Shown here: positions 10,459-21,119 of the stretch, piece by piece
Layout: every line of letters starts with the position of its first letter
How positions within the stretch are numbered: the stretch's first letter is position 1
Source: Sphaerolaimus hirsutus
Taxonomy: Eukaryota; Nematoda; Chromadorea; Monhysterida; Sphaerolaimidae
Direction of reading: 5' to 3'
DNA: 64,000 bases
NCBI GenBank assembly: GCA_964036195.1
Contig: OZ038453.1
Location: forward strand, 4,975,469-5,039,468
Translations under genes and position numbers: made by a program
The notes under the pieces: model-generated
Databases searched by the model: none
The model's input: the letters and a program-made list of their open reading frames with translations, nothing else
What the model was told of the DNA's origin: nothing

Positions 10459-10680
10459 CAGATGAAGCAATTTCATGAAACTCCACACATAATTTTTTTT
10501 GTGCCAGAGGACCTTTCACTGCATGTGTGAATGCTCCAAGCGACTGAGCTTTCACAGCTCACAGCTGAGTAGAGGCTTATAGCAGCTGTTTTACTTATGT
10601 TGGTATAACAGTAGGATTCAAGTCACTCCCACAACAGATCACATATGACACCATGAAACCTGTTTATGAATTTTTTGCAG

Positions 10681-10797
10681 ATTTGGTCAGCTGAATTCCC
10701 AACACTTGAGTCAATGTTTGCTAATCAGGCTTCTCTGTGCACTGACATGGTTGGCTTCACTTCTGGCTGGGCAGTGATTCCTGACAGAACAACAATG
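10681..10797 (+). CDS. Internal exon of an unrecognised protein
   Basis: The acceptor TTTTTTGCAG is followed by 39 in-frame codons (IWSAEFPTLESMF to PDRTTM) and a GTGAAG donor. Phase is 0 at both ends, and it joins in phase with the exon at 11511. The peptide is non-repetitive with well-mixed composition, unlike the surrounding repeats. The donor is the first base of a GTGAAGCG repeat block, so the intron begins exactly at a repeat element. No family was recognised. Confidence 0.5.
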
Positions 10798-11483
10798 GTG
10801 AAGCGTGTGAAGCGCATGGTGAAGCGTGTGAAGCGCATGGTGAAGCGTGTGAAGCGCATGGTGAAGCATGCAGAAGGCACTTCACACAGAATCTCGCGAT
10901 CTTGGTGGAAGCGTGTGAAAGTGTGTGGAAGCGCGCAGCTTCCATGCGCTTCACGAGCCCATTTTTTGCTGTTACTCAAAGTACCTCCTGTCATCAGAAT
11001 GACAACTGTGAATCAATAACCCCCCCCCCTCGAAATACCCCATCTTTCAGTTAACCCCCCTCTCAAAATTTGCACTATGAAAGTGTGTGAAAACATTGGT
11101 ATCTAAAATTTCTGCAAGGGTCATACCAAACAGTAACCAATTTAACTCGACTCAAGACTCGAAATTTTTGTCTGACTCGAAACTCGATTTTCACTGACTC
11201 GCCCTAGACGATTCACCGACTCAAATGGAAATTTTTTGGAGTCCCGACTTGAACTCAAGAAAAAAATCGAGTTTCGAGCCCTGCTGGGGAAGCGTCAACG
11301 TCGGGAAGCGCGCTTCACACAATTTAAAGTGCCGTGAATCGTGATGATAAGTGAAGTGTGTGGAAGACAATCTCCTAAAATCTTTAGAAGTGTGTGGACG
11401 CGTGTGGAAGTGACTCACAAAGGCTGCTTCACGTGCATCCAACCTGCTTCACCACGCTTCACGAACGCATTTTTGCTGTGTAA
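10798..11483. repeat. GTGAAGCG repeat element (foldback type)
   Basis: Begins with three copies of a 21-bp unit, GTGAAGCGTGTGAAGCGCATG. Further on it has the inverted form (CTTCCATGCGCTTCACGAGCCC, then ATTTTTTGCTG). The same family recurs at 18520-18760, 20050-20420, 53479 and 57430. A CCGTATT-type C-run lies inside it (about 11019) and an ACTCGA-rich repeat fills 11118-11280. Confidence 0.6.
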
Positions 11484-11510
11484 TTTGTGTATGACTGTAT
11501 TCATTTGCAG

Positions 11511-11623
11511 TTGGCACTGGGACACATAGAATCTGGCAAAAAGATGCCCAATGGATATGTCCGATATGCACTGCGCAGGCTTGACTACCCAAAACACATG
11601 GGGAATAGACTTACATGGCACTG
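11511..11623 (+). CDS. Internal exon continuing the 10681 exon
   Basis: The acceptor TCATTTGCAG leads into LALGHIESGKKMPNGYVRYALRRL and on to a donor at 11624 (GTGTGT). The start is phase 0, which fits the end of the 10681 exon, and the end is phase 2. A MITE insertion 4 bp after the donor (11636-11945, duplication GTTCCATG at 11628-11635) would then be intronic. If the donor is wrong, the frame would run on to a stop near 11980 across the insertion site. Family not recognised. Confidence 0.5.
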
Positions 11624-11635
11624 GTGTGTTCCATG

Positions 11636-11945
11636 CACAGGCGCAAGGTCCCAATTTGTGCTTGTGACATTCACATTAGCCAAAATTCCACCTTGTGACA
11701 CCTTCTCATCAGAGCCCTTATGTGAAGTTGGCAGCCAGTCAAATAATAATAATACAGATGTAAATAGTGATTATAAAGGATAAAATTGACAAAATTTAGC
11801 AATTTTGAGCTAATTTTGAGCTTTCACTCTCATGTGTACAATACACGCTTGTGAATGTCACAATGTGACAGTGAAATTTCTGCTTTTGACACCAAACATT
11901 CTGCTTGTGACATTCACAAGCATACAAGCACTTACGCCGCCTATG
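11636..11945. mobile_element. CATAGGCGGCG hAT-like MITE
   Basis: A 310-bp element ending CTTACGCCGCCTATG, with a mutated left end CACAGGCGCAAGG. It is flanked by exact 8-bp direct repeats GTTCCATG (11628-11635 and 11946-11953). The 8-bp duplication and short inverted repeats are those of hAT-superfamily elements. The interior repeats GTGACATTCACA-type words. No transposase is encoded. Confidence 0.85.
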
Positions 11946-12147
11946 GTTCCATGGTTGCATGGGCTACTGATTGAATGATAATAAATTGGGCAAAATTGAC
12001 TTGTCAAAAAGCAGGTCCACCATATATTGAAGTGAATAGTGAAGGCAGTAGTGTGAAAAGATTAAGTGTAGTCAGCAGTAGGGTGTCAAAAAAATTCAAG
12101 GAAAAAATTGGCAGAGATTTTACTGGAAACAGAAAAAAAAACATACC

Positions 12148-12838
12148 ATATTTCCTCGAAATACCCCCATGGGTTTATTTTTTCAGAGTGGAAATTTTGA
12201 GGGGGGTATTTCGAGGGGGGCTTATTTCGTCAGAAATTATCAGGAAACTCATAGTAAACAGTATGCTTTTTCATACCCAAAACCAGTAATAAACATGGGT
12301 AAATAAACACCTTCCCGGTTACATCCGGCACCCTGTTTTTGATCTTACTTGTGACACCCTATCTCCAGTTCTGGGGCGTGCCAGAAGCTGAAACTTGGGG
12401 GAGATATTGGCGCAACCCCCCTCTACTTCGCATGAATTTGGGGGGTCGCCGCGACCCCCCAAATTCATGCGAAGTAGAGGGGGGTTGTGCCAATATCTCC
12501 CCCAAGTTTCAGCCTCTGGGGTGCCCTAGAACTGGGGATAGGATGTAAGAAGTAAAATCTAAAAATGGGTGCCGGACGTGACCGGGAAGGTGTTTAGGAT
12601 ATATCGGGACATATCGGGTATTTAGACGTACATCTGTACACATATTAACGTATATGTGTATCTGCGATGCAAATTGGCATCAATAAATACATCATGTACA
12701 TTGCATTCATGATGTATATCATTTCAGACGGGGTATTTTGAGGGGGGGGGGGTATTTTTTCCTCAGCTCAAAAACACCTGGCGGTATTTCGAGGGGGGGT
12801 TAATTCAAGGGGGGGGCGGGTACATCAAGGAAATACGG
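12148..12838. mobile_element. CCGTATT poly-C/G MITE with a nested foldback
   Basis: The left end is TACCATATTTCCTCGAAATACCCCC and the right end is CATCAAGGAAATACGGTA, with G-runs and TATTTCGAGG units at both sides. A separate hairpin (12305-12596) interrupts the interior. Confidence 0.7.
12305..12596. mobile_element. Near-perfect foldback (palindromic) element, copy 1
   Basis: Almost the entire 292 bp is one inverted repeat: CACCTTCCCGGTTACATCCG at the left pairs with its inverse at the right, meeting near 12450 at GGGGTCGCCGCGACCCC. It lies inside a CCGTATT MITE. A longer member of the same family is at 23272-24369. Confidence 0.85.
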
Positions 12839-13073
12839 TAGTTGGAAACATGCATGCTTGTTTACCAGTTAGGCAGAAACAGAAAAGTGAAAGTTGAGCT
12901 GGAAAATGAAAAAAATGAGGTGAAAAACCCGCAAATTGAACCTGAAAACAGAAAATGAGCCAGAAAAATGGGAAAAACTATGTGACCACAAAATGGAAAT
13001 GAAACTGGAAAAAAAATTGACTGCTGGGAGCTATGATGATGATATGATGATGATGAAAACAGTTATGATGATC

Positions 13074-13312
13074 ATAGGCAGTGCAAGGTCCCATTTCACG
13101 CTTGTGACATTCACATTAGACAAAATGTCACCTTGTGATATCTTTCCATTGAAGCCCTTATGTGAAGTTTGCAGCCAGTCAAAAATTACGAAATCACTAT
13201 AAATATTAAAAAAACTGGTTAAAAATAGCTATATAACCATGTATATAGATAAAAATAGTGATTATAAAGGTGAAAACTAACAAAATGGAGCAAATTTTAG
13301 TGATTTTAAGCT
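13074..13312. mobile_element. CATAGGCGGCG-family MITE, left half
   Basis: Starts CATAGGCAGTGCAAGGTCCC and continues with the GTGACATTCACATTAG word of the family. It is cut off at 13313 by a CCGTATT element and lacks a right end. The 235 bp upstream (12840-13073) hold nothing recognised. Confidence 0.5.
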
Positions 13313-14521
13313 ACCGTACTACCTCGAAATACCCCCATGGGGGTTTATTATTTTGCCAGCAAAATTTGAGGGGGGTTAATTCGAGGGGGGGTTTCTTATT
13401 TCGTCAGAGATTTTTGAAAGGATCGTAGTAAATAGTAGGCATTTGCATACCCAAAACAGGTAATAAATGTGTCCAAACAGGATATATTTGGGCATAAAAA
13501 TGTAGATATCTACACAAACTAGTCTCTGTGTAGCTGCAATGCAAATTAACAATAATATATATAATGTACATTGCATACATGACGTATTTATTATGTGCAT
13601 GACCATGGTTGGTTTTAGTAAAATTCTTTTTACTACAATTGTATTTTATTTTTAATAAAATTGTATTTTATTTTAATTTTATTCATGTTTCATTTTATTT
13701 TATTCTGAAATGTCATTAATAAAATAAAATGAAACCATTTTACAAAAATTTTACAATAATTTTACAAAATTTTTACAAAAAATTGGAATCTTCGATGCAA
13801 GCCCATAAAACAATGTGCACACTAGAAACATGCAGATGAATACAAAAAAAATTTAATGTAGACTTGTGACCCTCACAGCAGCCGGATAGTTATGTAGCTA
13901 ATTGCTCCTCCAGATGGAAGATACCTAGCTAAAAATTTGTTACTTATGGGGGGTGGGGGGGGGCTTGCAGGATTCAGTGTATAGGCTTTTTCAAGTATGG
14001 AATGAAGAAAATAGGAAAAAATCACATAAATGAGTGATTTTAAAGGTGATAATGTACTAAAATATCTGAAAATTTGCGAGTTTGAGCAAAAATATTTTTC
14101 AATCAATACAATGAAAGGAACAACAAAGCACCAGTTATGCAAATCGGCAGCTAAAATCTTAAGCAACAGGATAGAAAACTTTTTATAGGGTTTTACAGAC
14201 ACTCAAGTTTTTGTAAAATTTTACTAAAACTACAAAAATTTGAATTTTTGTACAATTTTACTAAAATTTTACAAAAATTTGAATTTTGGTAAAATTGTAT
14301 TATATTTTATTAATTTTCCATTTTATTTTATTTTATTTTATTCTTCAATTTTCCATTTTATTTTTATTTTATTTTTATTTTTTTCTGAGATTTTGCCAAC
14401 CCTTTGCATGACGTACATCATTCCGAAGGGGGGGGGGTATTTCGAGGGGGGGTTATTATTTCCACAGCCCATTTTGAGGGGGGGTTAATTCATGGGGGGG
14501 GTGTAATTCGAGGTAATACGG
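13313..14521. mobile_element. CCGTATT poly-C/G MITE with AT-rich insert
   Basis: The left end TACCGTACTACCTCGAAATACC and right end AATTCGAGGTAATACGG bracket an AT-rich core of TTTTATTTTATT and AAAATTTTAC words that can itself fold back on both sides of 13620-14340. Short minus-strand frames here are not protein-like. Confidence 0.65.
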
Positions 14522-15970
14522 TCATTTTGAGCTTTCACTCTTGTTTGTAAAATACATGATGATTTAGTGGGATTTTTCGCTTCTGTCGGGTATTTGAAAT
14601 TGGAAGTTTAAATCTAGGTATTCAAAAAACTTCACATCAAAATTTCACTTTGCTTTTCACTTCTCATTCATTTCACTTCGCTTTTCACTGCTCACTCATT
14701 TCACGCATTTGCATACCCAAAACAGGTAATAAATGTGTCCAAACAGGATATATTTGGACATAAAAATGTAGATATCTACACAAACTAGTCTCTGTGTAGC
14801 TGCAATGCAAATTAACAATAATATATATCATGTACATTGCATACATGATGTATTTATTATGTGCATGACCATGGTTGGTTTTAGTAAAATTCTTTTTACT
14901 ACAATTGTATTTTATTTTTATTAAAATTGTATTTTATTTTAATTTTATTCATGTTTCATTTTATTTTATTCTGAAATGTCATTAATAAAATAAAATGAAA
15001 CCATTTTACAAAAATTTTACAATAATTTTACAAAATTTTTACAAAAAATCGGAATCTTCGATGCAAGCCCATAAAACAATGTGCACACTAGAAACATGCA
15101 GATGAATACAAAAAAAATTAATGTAGACTTGTGACCCTCACAGCGGCCGGATAGTTATGTAGCTAATTGCTCCTCCAGATGGAAGATACCTAGCTAAAAA
15201 TTTGTTATTTATGGGGGGTGGGGGGGGGCTTGCAGGATTCAGTGTATAGGCTTTTTCAAGTATGGAATGAAGAAAATAGGAAAAAATCACATAAATGAGT
15301 GATTTTAAAGGTGATAATGTACTAAAATATCTGAAAATTTGCGAGTTTGAGCAAAAATATTTTTCAATCAATACAATGAAAGGAACAACAAAGCACCAGT
15401 TATGCAAATCGGCAGCTAAAATCTTAAGCAACAGGATAGAAAACTTTTACTAGGGTTTTACAGACACTCGAGTTTTTGTAAAATTTTACTAAAACTACAA
15501 AAATTTGAATTTTTGTACAATTTTACTAAAATTTTACAAAAATTTGAATTTTGGTAAAATTGTATTATATTTTATTAATTTTCCATTTTTATTTTATTTT
15601 ATTTTATTCTTCAATTTTCCATTTTATTTTTATTTTATTTTTATTTTTTTCTGAGATTTTGCCAACCCTTTGCATGACGTACATCATTCCGAAGGGGGGG
15701 GGGGTATTGCGAGGGGGGAGTATTATTTCCACAGCCCATTTTGAGGGGGGGGTTATTCATGGGGGGGTGTAATTCGAGGTAATACGGTCATTTTGAGCTT
15801 TCACTCTTGTTTGTAAAATACATGATGATTTAGTGGGATTTTTCGCTTCTGTCGGGTATTTGAAATTGGAAGTTTAAATCTAGGTATTCAAAAAACTTCA
15901 CATCAAAATTTCACTTTGCTTTTCACTTCTCATTCATTTCACTTCGCTTTTCACTGCTCACTCATTTCAC
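13439..15970. repeat. Tandem duplication of a 1266-bp unit
   Basis: 13439-14704 and 14705-15970 are direct copies in tandem. Both start GCATTTGCATACCCAAAAC and end CTCACTCATTTCAC, with only scattered substitutions and one- or two-base indels. The junction is abrupt, inside unrelated TTTCACTTC-rich sequence. The unit contains most of the CCGTATT element above, so this is a DNA-level duplication after insertion. The high identity points to a recent event or an assembly artefact. Confidence 0.85.
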
Positions 15971-16545
15971 TTCGCTTATTTTCACTTCCCATCTCACTTC
16001 TCACTTCCCATTTCAGTTTTCATTTCACTTCTCACCAGTGTTGGTTTTAGTAAAATTCTGTTTACTAAAATTGTACTTATGTACTTACAATTATTTTTTA
16101 AGTTGTATTTTATTATTATTTTTTTTTACGTTTCATTTTATTTTATTCTGTAATGTCATTAAGAAAATAAAATGAAACATTTTACAAAGAAAATTACAAG
16201 ACATAAGAATCTTTCATGCAAGGACATGAAACAATGTGCAGGCTAGAAGCATGCAGATGAATAGAAAGTTTTTTGAACATGTGAAGTTGCGGCATGGGTT
16301 GTCTTGTGACACATGTATCTTGAATTTTGACCCTCCGGGTGTTTGCATAGACAGCAAATCTCTCGTTACTGGAAGGATCGAAATTTATGTTTAAAATTGG
16401 AGCTAAAAAACTTTTTTTTTTTTTTTGGAGGGGGTGTTTGGGGGGAGGGGGTTCATGGATGTTCAATATATAGCCTGTATATAGTATGAGGGTAAAATCT
16501 TGCAACCACTAATTTTGATCAAATTTTTGGGTAAATCACTCCAGG
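15971..16545. other. Repeat-derived sequence without a gene
   Basis: TTCACTTC low-complexity sequence to about 16035 is followed by another copy of the AT-rich TTTTAGTAAAATTCTG...AAAATGAAAC repeat (16043-16200). The rest, to 16545, has a T-run at 16411 and a G-rich patch but no recognised feature. Confidence 0.4.
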
Positions 16546-17279
16546 TGCCGGTTCCGCAAGTGGACAAGTTAAGAGTTAAAAGTTAAGAGTTGAGTAAAAA
16601 GACAAATGGCGAGTTAAGAGTAAAGTTAAAGTTTAAGAGAAAAGTTAAAGTTTAAGAGAAAAGTTAAAATTTAAGAGAAAAGTTAAAAGTTAAGTTAAAT
16701 GTTAAAAGTTGAGTTAAGAGTTAAAAGTGGAGTTAAGAGTTGAGTTAAGAGTTGAGAGTTAAGAGACAAGTGGAAAATGATGGTAAAAAATAAAAAAAAA
16801 TAAAAATATGAAATTGGTATCGATACGGCTGTTCGCTGGCATGGTGCCAATGACGTATGCACGTCATTTGAAAATAACGTATCCAAAAAAATTATCGCTA
16901 AAAAAAGAAAAAATCGCCGAACGTTGTTTCAAAATGGCCGTGCGGGGACAAAATATGATTGAAGATCAGCGTATCGCGCTTCTGCAACGAATGAATCTGT
17001 CTTTTGTCTTTTGAATCAACTTTTAACTCAACTCTTAACTTTTAACTCAACTTTTGACTTAACTTTTAACCTTTAACTCAACTCTTAACTTTTAACTCAA
17101 CTTTTGACTCAACTTTTAACCTTTAACTCAACTCTTAACTTTTAACTCAACTTTTGACTCAACTTTTAACCTTTAACTCAACTCTTAACTTTTAACTCAA
17201 CTTTTGACTCAACTTTTAACCTTTAACTCAACTCTTAACTTTTAACTCTTAACTTGTCTACTTGCGGAACTGGCCCCAG
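16546..17279. mobile_element. Hairpin element with AGTTAAGAGTTAAA arms
   Basis: The outer inverted ends are GGTGCCGGTTCCGCAAGTGG and CCACTTGCGGAACTGG-like sequence. Inside these, long arms of the degenerate AAGTTAAGAGTTAAAAGTT minisatellite (16564-16770) face its inverse (17010-17262, with a regular unit of about 60 bp). The arms would form a stem of more than 200 bp around a unique centre of about 230 bp. Confidence 0.75.
16808..17014 (+). CDS. Open frame in the loop of the hairpin element
   Basis: A 68-codon frame (MKLVSIRLFAGMVPMTYARH...) occupying nearly all the unique centre of the 16546-17279 hairpin. The base composition, with ATCG, GCG and CGT codons, differs from the AT-rich arms. 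The peptide is basic with a predicted helical C-terminal half (IAERCFKMAVRGQNMIEDQR). It could be a remnant of an element protein or a captured gene piece. No family is recognised. Confidence 0.3.
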   Translation: MKLVSIRLFAGMVPMTYARHLKITYPKKLSLKKEKIAERCFKMAVRGQNMIEDQRIALLQRMNLSFVF

Positions 17280-17627
17280 ATATCTATTTGAGATCCCTGT
17301 TTTGTAATCCATTTGAACTACAATGATGGACACTGATCCTGAATCCAATCATCATTCCAACCACAGAAGTGCAGTAATGTTCAAATCCAACCCAATTATA
17401 TTAGATAAAAGCACATGCACATTGATACAATTTCACAAAATTTTTACAAAAATTTGACTTTTACTAAATTTTTACTTTGATTAATTTTCCATTTTATTTT
17501 ATTTTTTGTTCAATTTTCCATTAAAAACTTTTTTTCAGAGATTGTGAAGACACTGCCCATTTTCTCACTACCCATTTCACTTCTCATTTCACTTCTCACT
17601 TCCCATTTAATTTCTCACTTCACCAGG

Positions 17628-17710
17628 TGCCACTCCCAGACCCTGTAAAAAGCTATGTAAAATTTAAAATGTCATGCAAAGTGTCAAAAGTCATGTAAAA
17701 CCCTCTGGAA
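17628..17710. mobile_element. SLM foldback MITE, left half only
   Basis: CAGGTGCCACTCCCAGACCCT|GTAAAAAG followed by GTCATGCAAAGTGTCAAAAG. The right arm is missing: the sequence passes into unrelated DNA at about 17705. An adjacent fragment at 17817-17907 (GGGGGGCC... CTCAAAAATCCTGGCTACGCC) belongs to another MITE family also seen at 36990 and 45075. Confidence 0.6.
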
Positions 17711-18095
17711 AATGGCTACTATAGTGCAGATAGTGTATTGCGTCAATGTGCACAAATATGATGCGCGATCAATCCCGAGACAGCGCCAGCGCCATGGCGC
17801 AAGTTCCCTTCTACAGGGGTCAAATTTGAGGGGGGGCCCCCCCGTTCGCCGGGCTCCGTGAACAACCCCCCTCCCCCCGCTCAAAAATCCTGGCTACGCC
17901 ACTGACAGTAGTGTGTTGCTGTCAATGTGCACAAATACATATTTATGATGCAGGATCAATCCCGATGGGAGGATGTGGCCGCAAGTATATGATAACAGGA
18001 TTGTCAATGATGGCTGGGATGGTAGTGGTGTAAATAGTGGCATGTGGCTTAATAATGCTGGTATTGGTGACCTGTGAGTTTTAAGCAGTGAATCT

Positions 18096-18507
18096 ACCGT
18101 ATTACCTCAAATTATCCTCTCTCTTGAATCAATCCCGTCCCCTCGAATAGTCCCCCCCCCTCAAAATGGGCTGGGGAAATAATAAACCCCCCCTCAAATA
18201 CCCCACTCCAGTATGATGTACATCATGTATGCAATGTACATGAAGTATTTATTACTGCTAATTTGTATTGCAGCTACACATAGACTAGCTTGTGTAGCTA
18301 TCTACATCTTTATGTCCAAATATATCCTGTTCGGACACATTTATTACCTGTTTTGGGTATGAAAATGCCTACTATTTACTGCGATCCTTACGAAAGTTTC
18401 TGACGAAATAGTAACCCCCCGCGAATAAGCCCCCCTAGAATAATCGGCCCATCAAATTGTGCTGGCGAAATAATACATCCACATGGGGGTATTTCGAGGT
18501 AACAAGG
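18096..18507. mobile_element. CCGTATT poly-C/G MITE
   Basis: Runs from CCGTATTACCTCAAATTATCC to GGGGGTATTTCGAGGTAAC. It includes the family's conserved middle (CTACACATAGACTAGCTTGTG and ATTACCTGTTTTGGGTATG). The right end has lost ACGG. Confidence 0.6.
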
Positions 18508-18519
18508 AGGTTGCCTGAA

Positions 18520-18760
18520 GAGTAATCCACACACAACAAGAAGATGAAAAAAGTGATCTGCCGTGATCTGTGGTGAAGTGCCTTCACGGAGGCACTTCAA
18601 CACGCTACACAAATTTGAAGACACTTCGAATGCATCACGAAATTTTTTGTGAAGCCAATTCACGGATGTCCAGACACTTCACGAATCAGTTGTGCATTCA
18701 CAAATGATGCACGATGTGTGGAGTGCGTTCATGAAGGGAAAGATCTAGTGAAGACACTTC
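18520..18760. repeat. GTGAAGCG repeat element, diverged copy
   Basis: Rich in GTGAAGTGCC, CACTTCAC and CACGAAT words in both orientations, a diverged member of the family at 10798 and 20050. No clear ends. Confidence 0.45.
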
Positions 18761-18990
18761 TTCATGAACAGAAACTGCAGTAACATGTCAGCGTGAAAAA
18801 ATATAACAAAATGCATCGTGCCTTGCGGTTGCCTAACTGACTTAATTTTGTTGAACAATCGATACATGCAAGTAAATTACAAATTGGGATGCAGCCGGTG
18901 CGCAGAAAAATCAAAAATACAGCTGCATTATTTCCCATAAAGTATTTGCATGAACTCATTTTTTATACAATCAACGCAGATATGTAACAT

Positions 18991-19187
18991 GGCCAGGGGG
19001 CACTCCCAGACCCTGTAAAAAGCTCTGTAAAATGTCAAATGTGATGAAAGGTGTCGAAAGTTACGGAAAATTCCCTGCAAAATGGCAACAGAGTTCATTT
19101 TGCAGGGCATTTTCCATCACTTTTGACATTTTCCATGACATTTGACATTTTCCAGGGCATTTTCCAGGGTCTGGGACTGGCTCCAGG
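18991..19187. mobile_element. SLM foldback MITE abutting an exon
   Basis: The left end reads GGCACTCCCAGACCCT|GTAAAAAGC (donor-like GT at 19015). The right end reads TTTTCCAG|GGTCTGGGACTGGCTCCAG (acceptor AG at 19166-19167). The middle is a clear hairpin of GTCATG.AAAGTGTC type. The coding-like frame of the next feature starts at the element's acceptor, so the right terminal repeat may supply the splice acceptor and first codons. Confidence 0.75.
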
Positions 19188-19374
19188 TGTGTATGTGTGC
19201 CAGTACAGGGGGCCAATGCGTGCGGTTGGCAAGGCTAAAGGAGCCATTGGGAGTGAAACAGGTCCAGAGGCTGCCTTTCAATTGGAGCTGCATGAGGCTG
19301 TGCGGAATCTAGGCGATTGCACACTTTTGTGCTATGGCATCCGGCTGTGCCAATCGTTCAGCTATTCTAAGCAG
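19168..19374 (+). CDS. Exon of an unrecognised protein beginning at a MITE acceptor
   Basis: 69 in-frame codons from the MITE acceptor to a GTGTGT donor at 19375, phase 0 at both ends. The first codons (GLGLAPG) come from the MITE terminal repeat; then VYVCQYRGPMRAVG and AAFQLELHEAVRNLGDC follow. The sequence is GC-richer than its surroundings and looks coding. It joins in phase with the exon at 20467. No upstream partner exon could be matched in phase with confidence. Family not recognised. Confidence 0.5.
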
Positions 19375-19564
19375 GTGTGTTGAAAATTATGTCATTATGC
19401 ACTTTTACTCCCCCCCCCCCACAGCAATTGAATATGATTACCACCCACACAGTAAAATGATAAAGATATAATGTGGCATGTTGTAAGCTGTAATTTTCAA
19501 AATTGTTGAAAAGTAGCAAAATAACAATATAATTGTTTTCATATTGCTAGTCCTGATAGTTTAC

Positions 19565-19935
19565 CTATAATTTCCCCAATATACTGTATTACCTCGCATT
19601 ACCCCCCATTGAATTAACCCCCCCCCGCCTCGAAATACCCCAGGTCTGAGTGAGCTGATGGCAAAATAGAACCCCCTAGGAATAACCCCTGCCTGGAATA
19701 TTGTAAATATGGCACATCATGTATGCAATGTAGGCCGATGTAATTTTTGCTGCTAATTACCATCGCAGCTACACATGCACACTTTTGTGCTATGTTTGTA
19801 TACTGTATTAACCTCGAAATGCCCCCGTGGGAGTTTATTATTTTGCCAGCAAAATCTGAGGGGTGGGGGGTTAATTCGAGGAGGTGGGCTTTTTCGAGGG
19901 GGTCATTATTTTCATCAGAAATTTTTGTAAGGATC
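19565..19935. mobile_element. CCGTATT poly-C/G MITE fragments
   Basis: TACTGTATTACCTCGCATTACCCC with C-runs, then a second left-end-like motif at about 19800 (ATTAACCTCGAAATGCCCCC) and G-rich TTCGAGG units to 19900. Probably two overlapping degraded copies lying in the intron between the 19168 and 20467 exons. Confidence 0.55.
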
Positions 19936-20049
19936 ATTGTAAATAGTAGATGTTTTCATACCCAAAATGGGTAGTAAATGTGTCAAAAGAGGATATATTT
20001 GGACATAAAAATGTATATAGCTGTACAAATTACTCTATGTATATACTGC

Positions 20050-20420
20050 AAAAAATGGGTGTGTGGATGCGCGGTGAAGCGTCGGGAAGTGTCTTCACAC
20101 CGACGCTTCCCCATGCTTCACCAAGCATGCTGGCGCTTCCCCACACATCACGAAAATCTGCGTGAAGGCACTTCACGCTTCCTTATATGGTGCTCCCACA
20201 CACATGTATACGTACGGGAACCGTGTGGACACGCCAGCGCCCTGAAGTGTCTTCCACATTTTGGATGCGCGTGAAGCTTGCAGTGAAGCTATGTGAAGCG
20301 TGTGGAGACACTTCACCGAGATTTTCATGATGTTGGTAGAAGTGAGTGGAAGCGTTCCGCTTCACGCGCATCCAGGCCGCTTCCACACGCTTCACGGATC
20401 CATTTTTTGCTGTGATAGCT
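20050..20420. repeat. GTGAAGCG repeat element, complete inverted form
   Basis: The left CTGCAAAAAATGGGTGTGTG is matched by CACGGATCCATTTTTTGCTG at the right. Between them are GTGAAGCG / CGCTTCAC words in inverted order. This is the clearest full copy of the family. Confidence 0.6.
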
Positions 20421-20466
20421 GTGATGTAATACAAATTTGCAGTAATAAAAAAATGCTTGAACGCAG

Positions 20467-20580
20467 CTACTGCGCTGCAAGCTGCACCGCCTGGTCGCGA
20501 ATGACAGCCACATGCCCCTGCTGCTGGAGACAAACCCCCTCTTTGACCACTATGAACTGGTGGCCGATGACCAGTGGTGA
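20467..20580 (+). CDS. Exon, possibly C-terminal, of an unrecognised protein
   Basis: After the acceptor TTGAACGCAG there are 37 codons with strong GC-rich third positions (LLRCKLHRLVAND, then PLLLETNPLFDHYELVADDQW) and a TGA at 20578-20580. Alternatively GTGAAT at 20577 is a donor and the gene continues. Start phase 0 matches the end of the exon at 19374. The codon bias stands out against the AT-rich repeats on either side. Family not recognised. Confidence 0.5.
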   Translation, partial: LLRCKLHRLVANDSHMPLLLETNPLFDHYELVADDQW

Positions 20581-20606
20581 ATGTAGACGTGTATCAGTAA
20601 TGTAGG

Positions 20607-21072
20607 TGCGGGCGTAAAATTCCAGCATAAAATTCCATCACAAAGTTGATTACATGAAAGTGGATGATGATACAGGTCTGTAGTTTTTCATGGACAATAC
20701 GTTAATCAATACCTTCATTGTGACCAAGGGTCATCATCCACAGTCACTTCTATTTGATTCTTAAAATTCAAAAATTTCGATTTTACACTGAAATTTTACG
20801 CCAGCTGAAGAAAAATCAATTCTATGCTATGTCATTGCATGCAATCACCTGACGTAGAATTGACTTTTCTTCAGCTGGCGTGAAATTTTAACGTAAAATC
20901 GAAATTTTCGAATTTTCACAATCAAATAACAGTGACTGTGTACGATGACTCTGTGACCCAATGAAGGTATTGATAAACATATTCTCCATGAAAAATTGCG
21001 GACCTGTATCATCATATAATTTCATGTACCTAATCAATTTTGCGATGGAGTTTTACGCTGGAAGTTTACGTC
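20607..21072. mobile_element. Foldback element with about 215-bp arms
   Basis: The two halves are inverted copies: GCGTAAAATTCCAGCATAAA at the left against TTTTACGCTGGAAGTTTACG at the right, meeting at a loop near 20845. Each arm also contains TTTTACGCCAGCTGAAG and its inverse near the centre. No coding content. Confidence 0.8.
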
Positions 21073-21119
21073 GAGCTGTAATCGTAGCATAACAACAATG
21101 TAACGCACTTAATTGCTGT

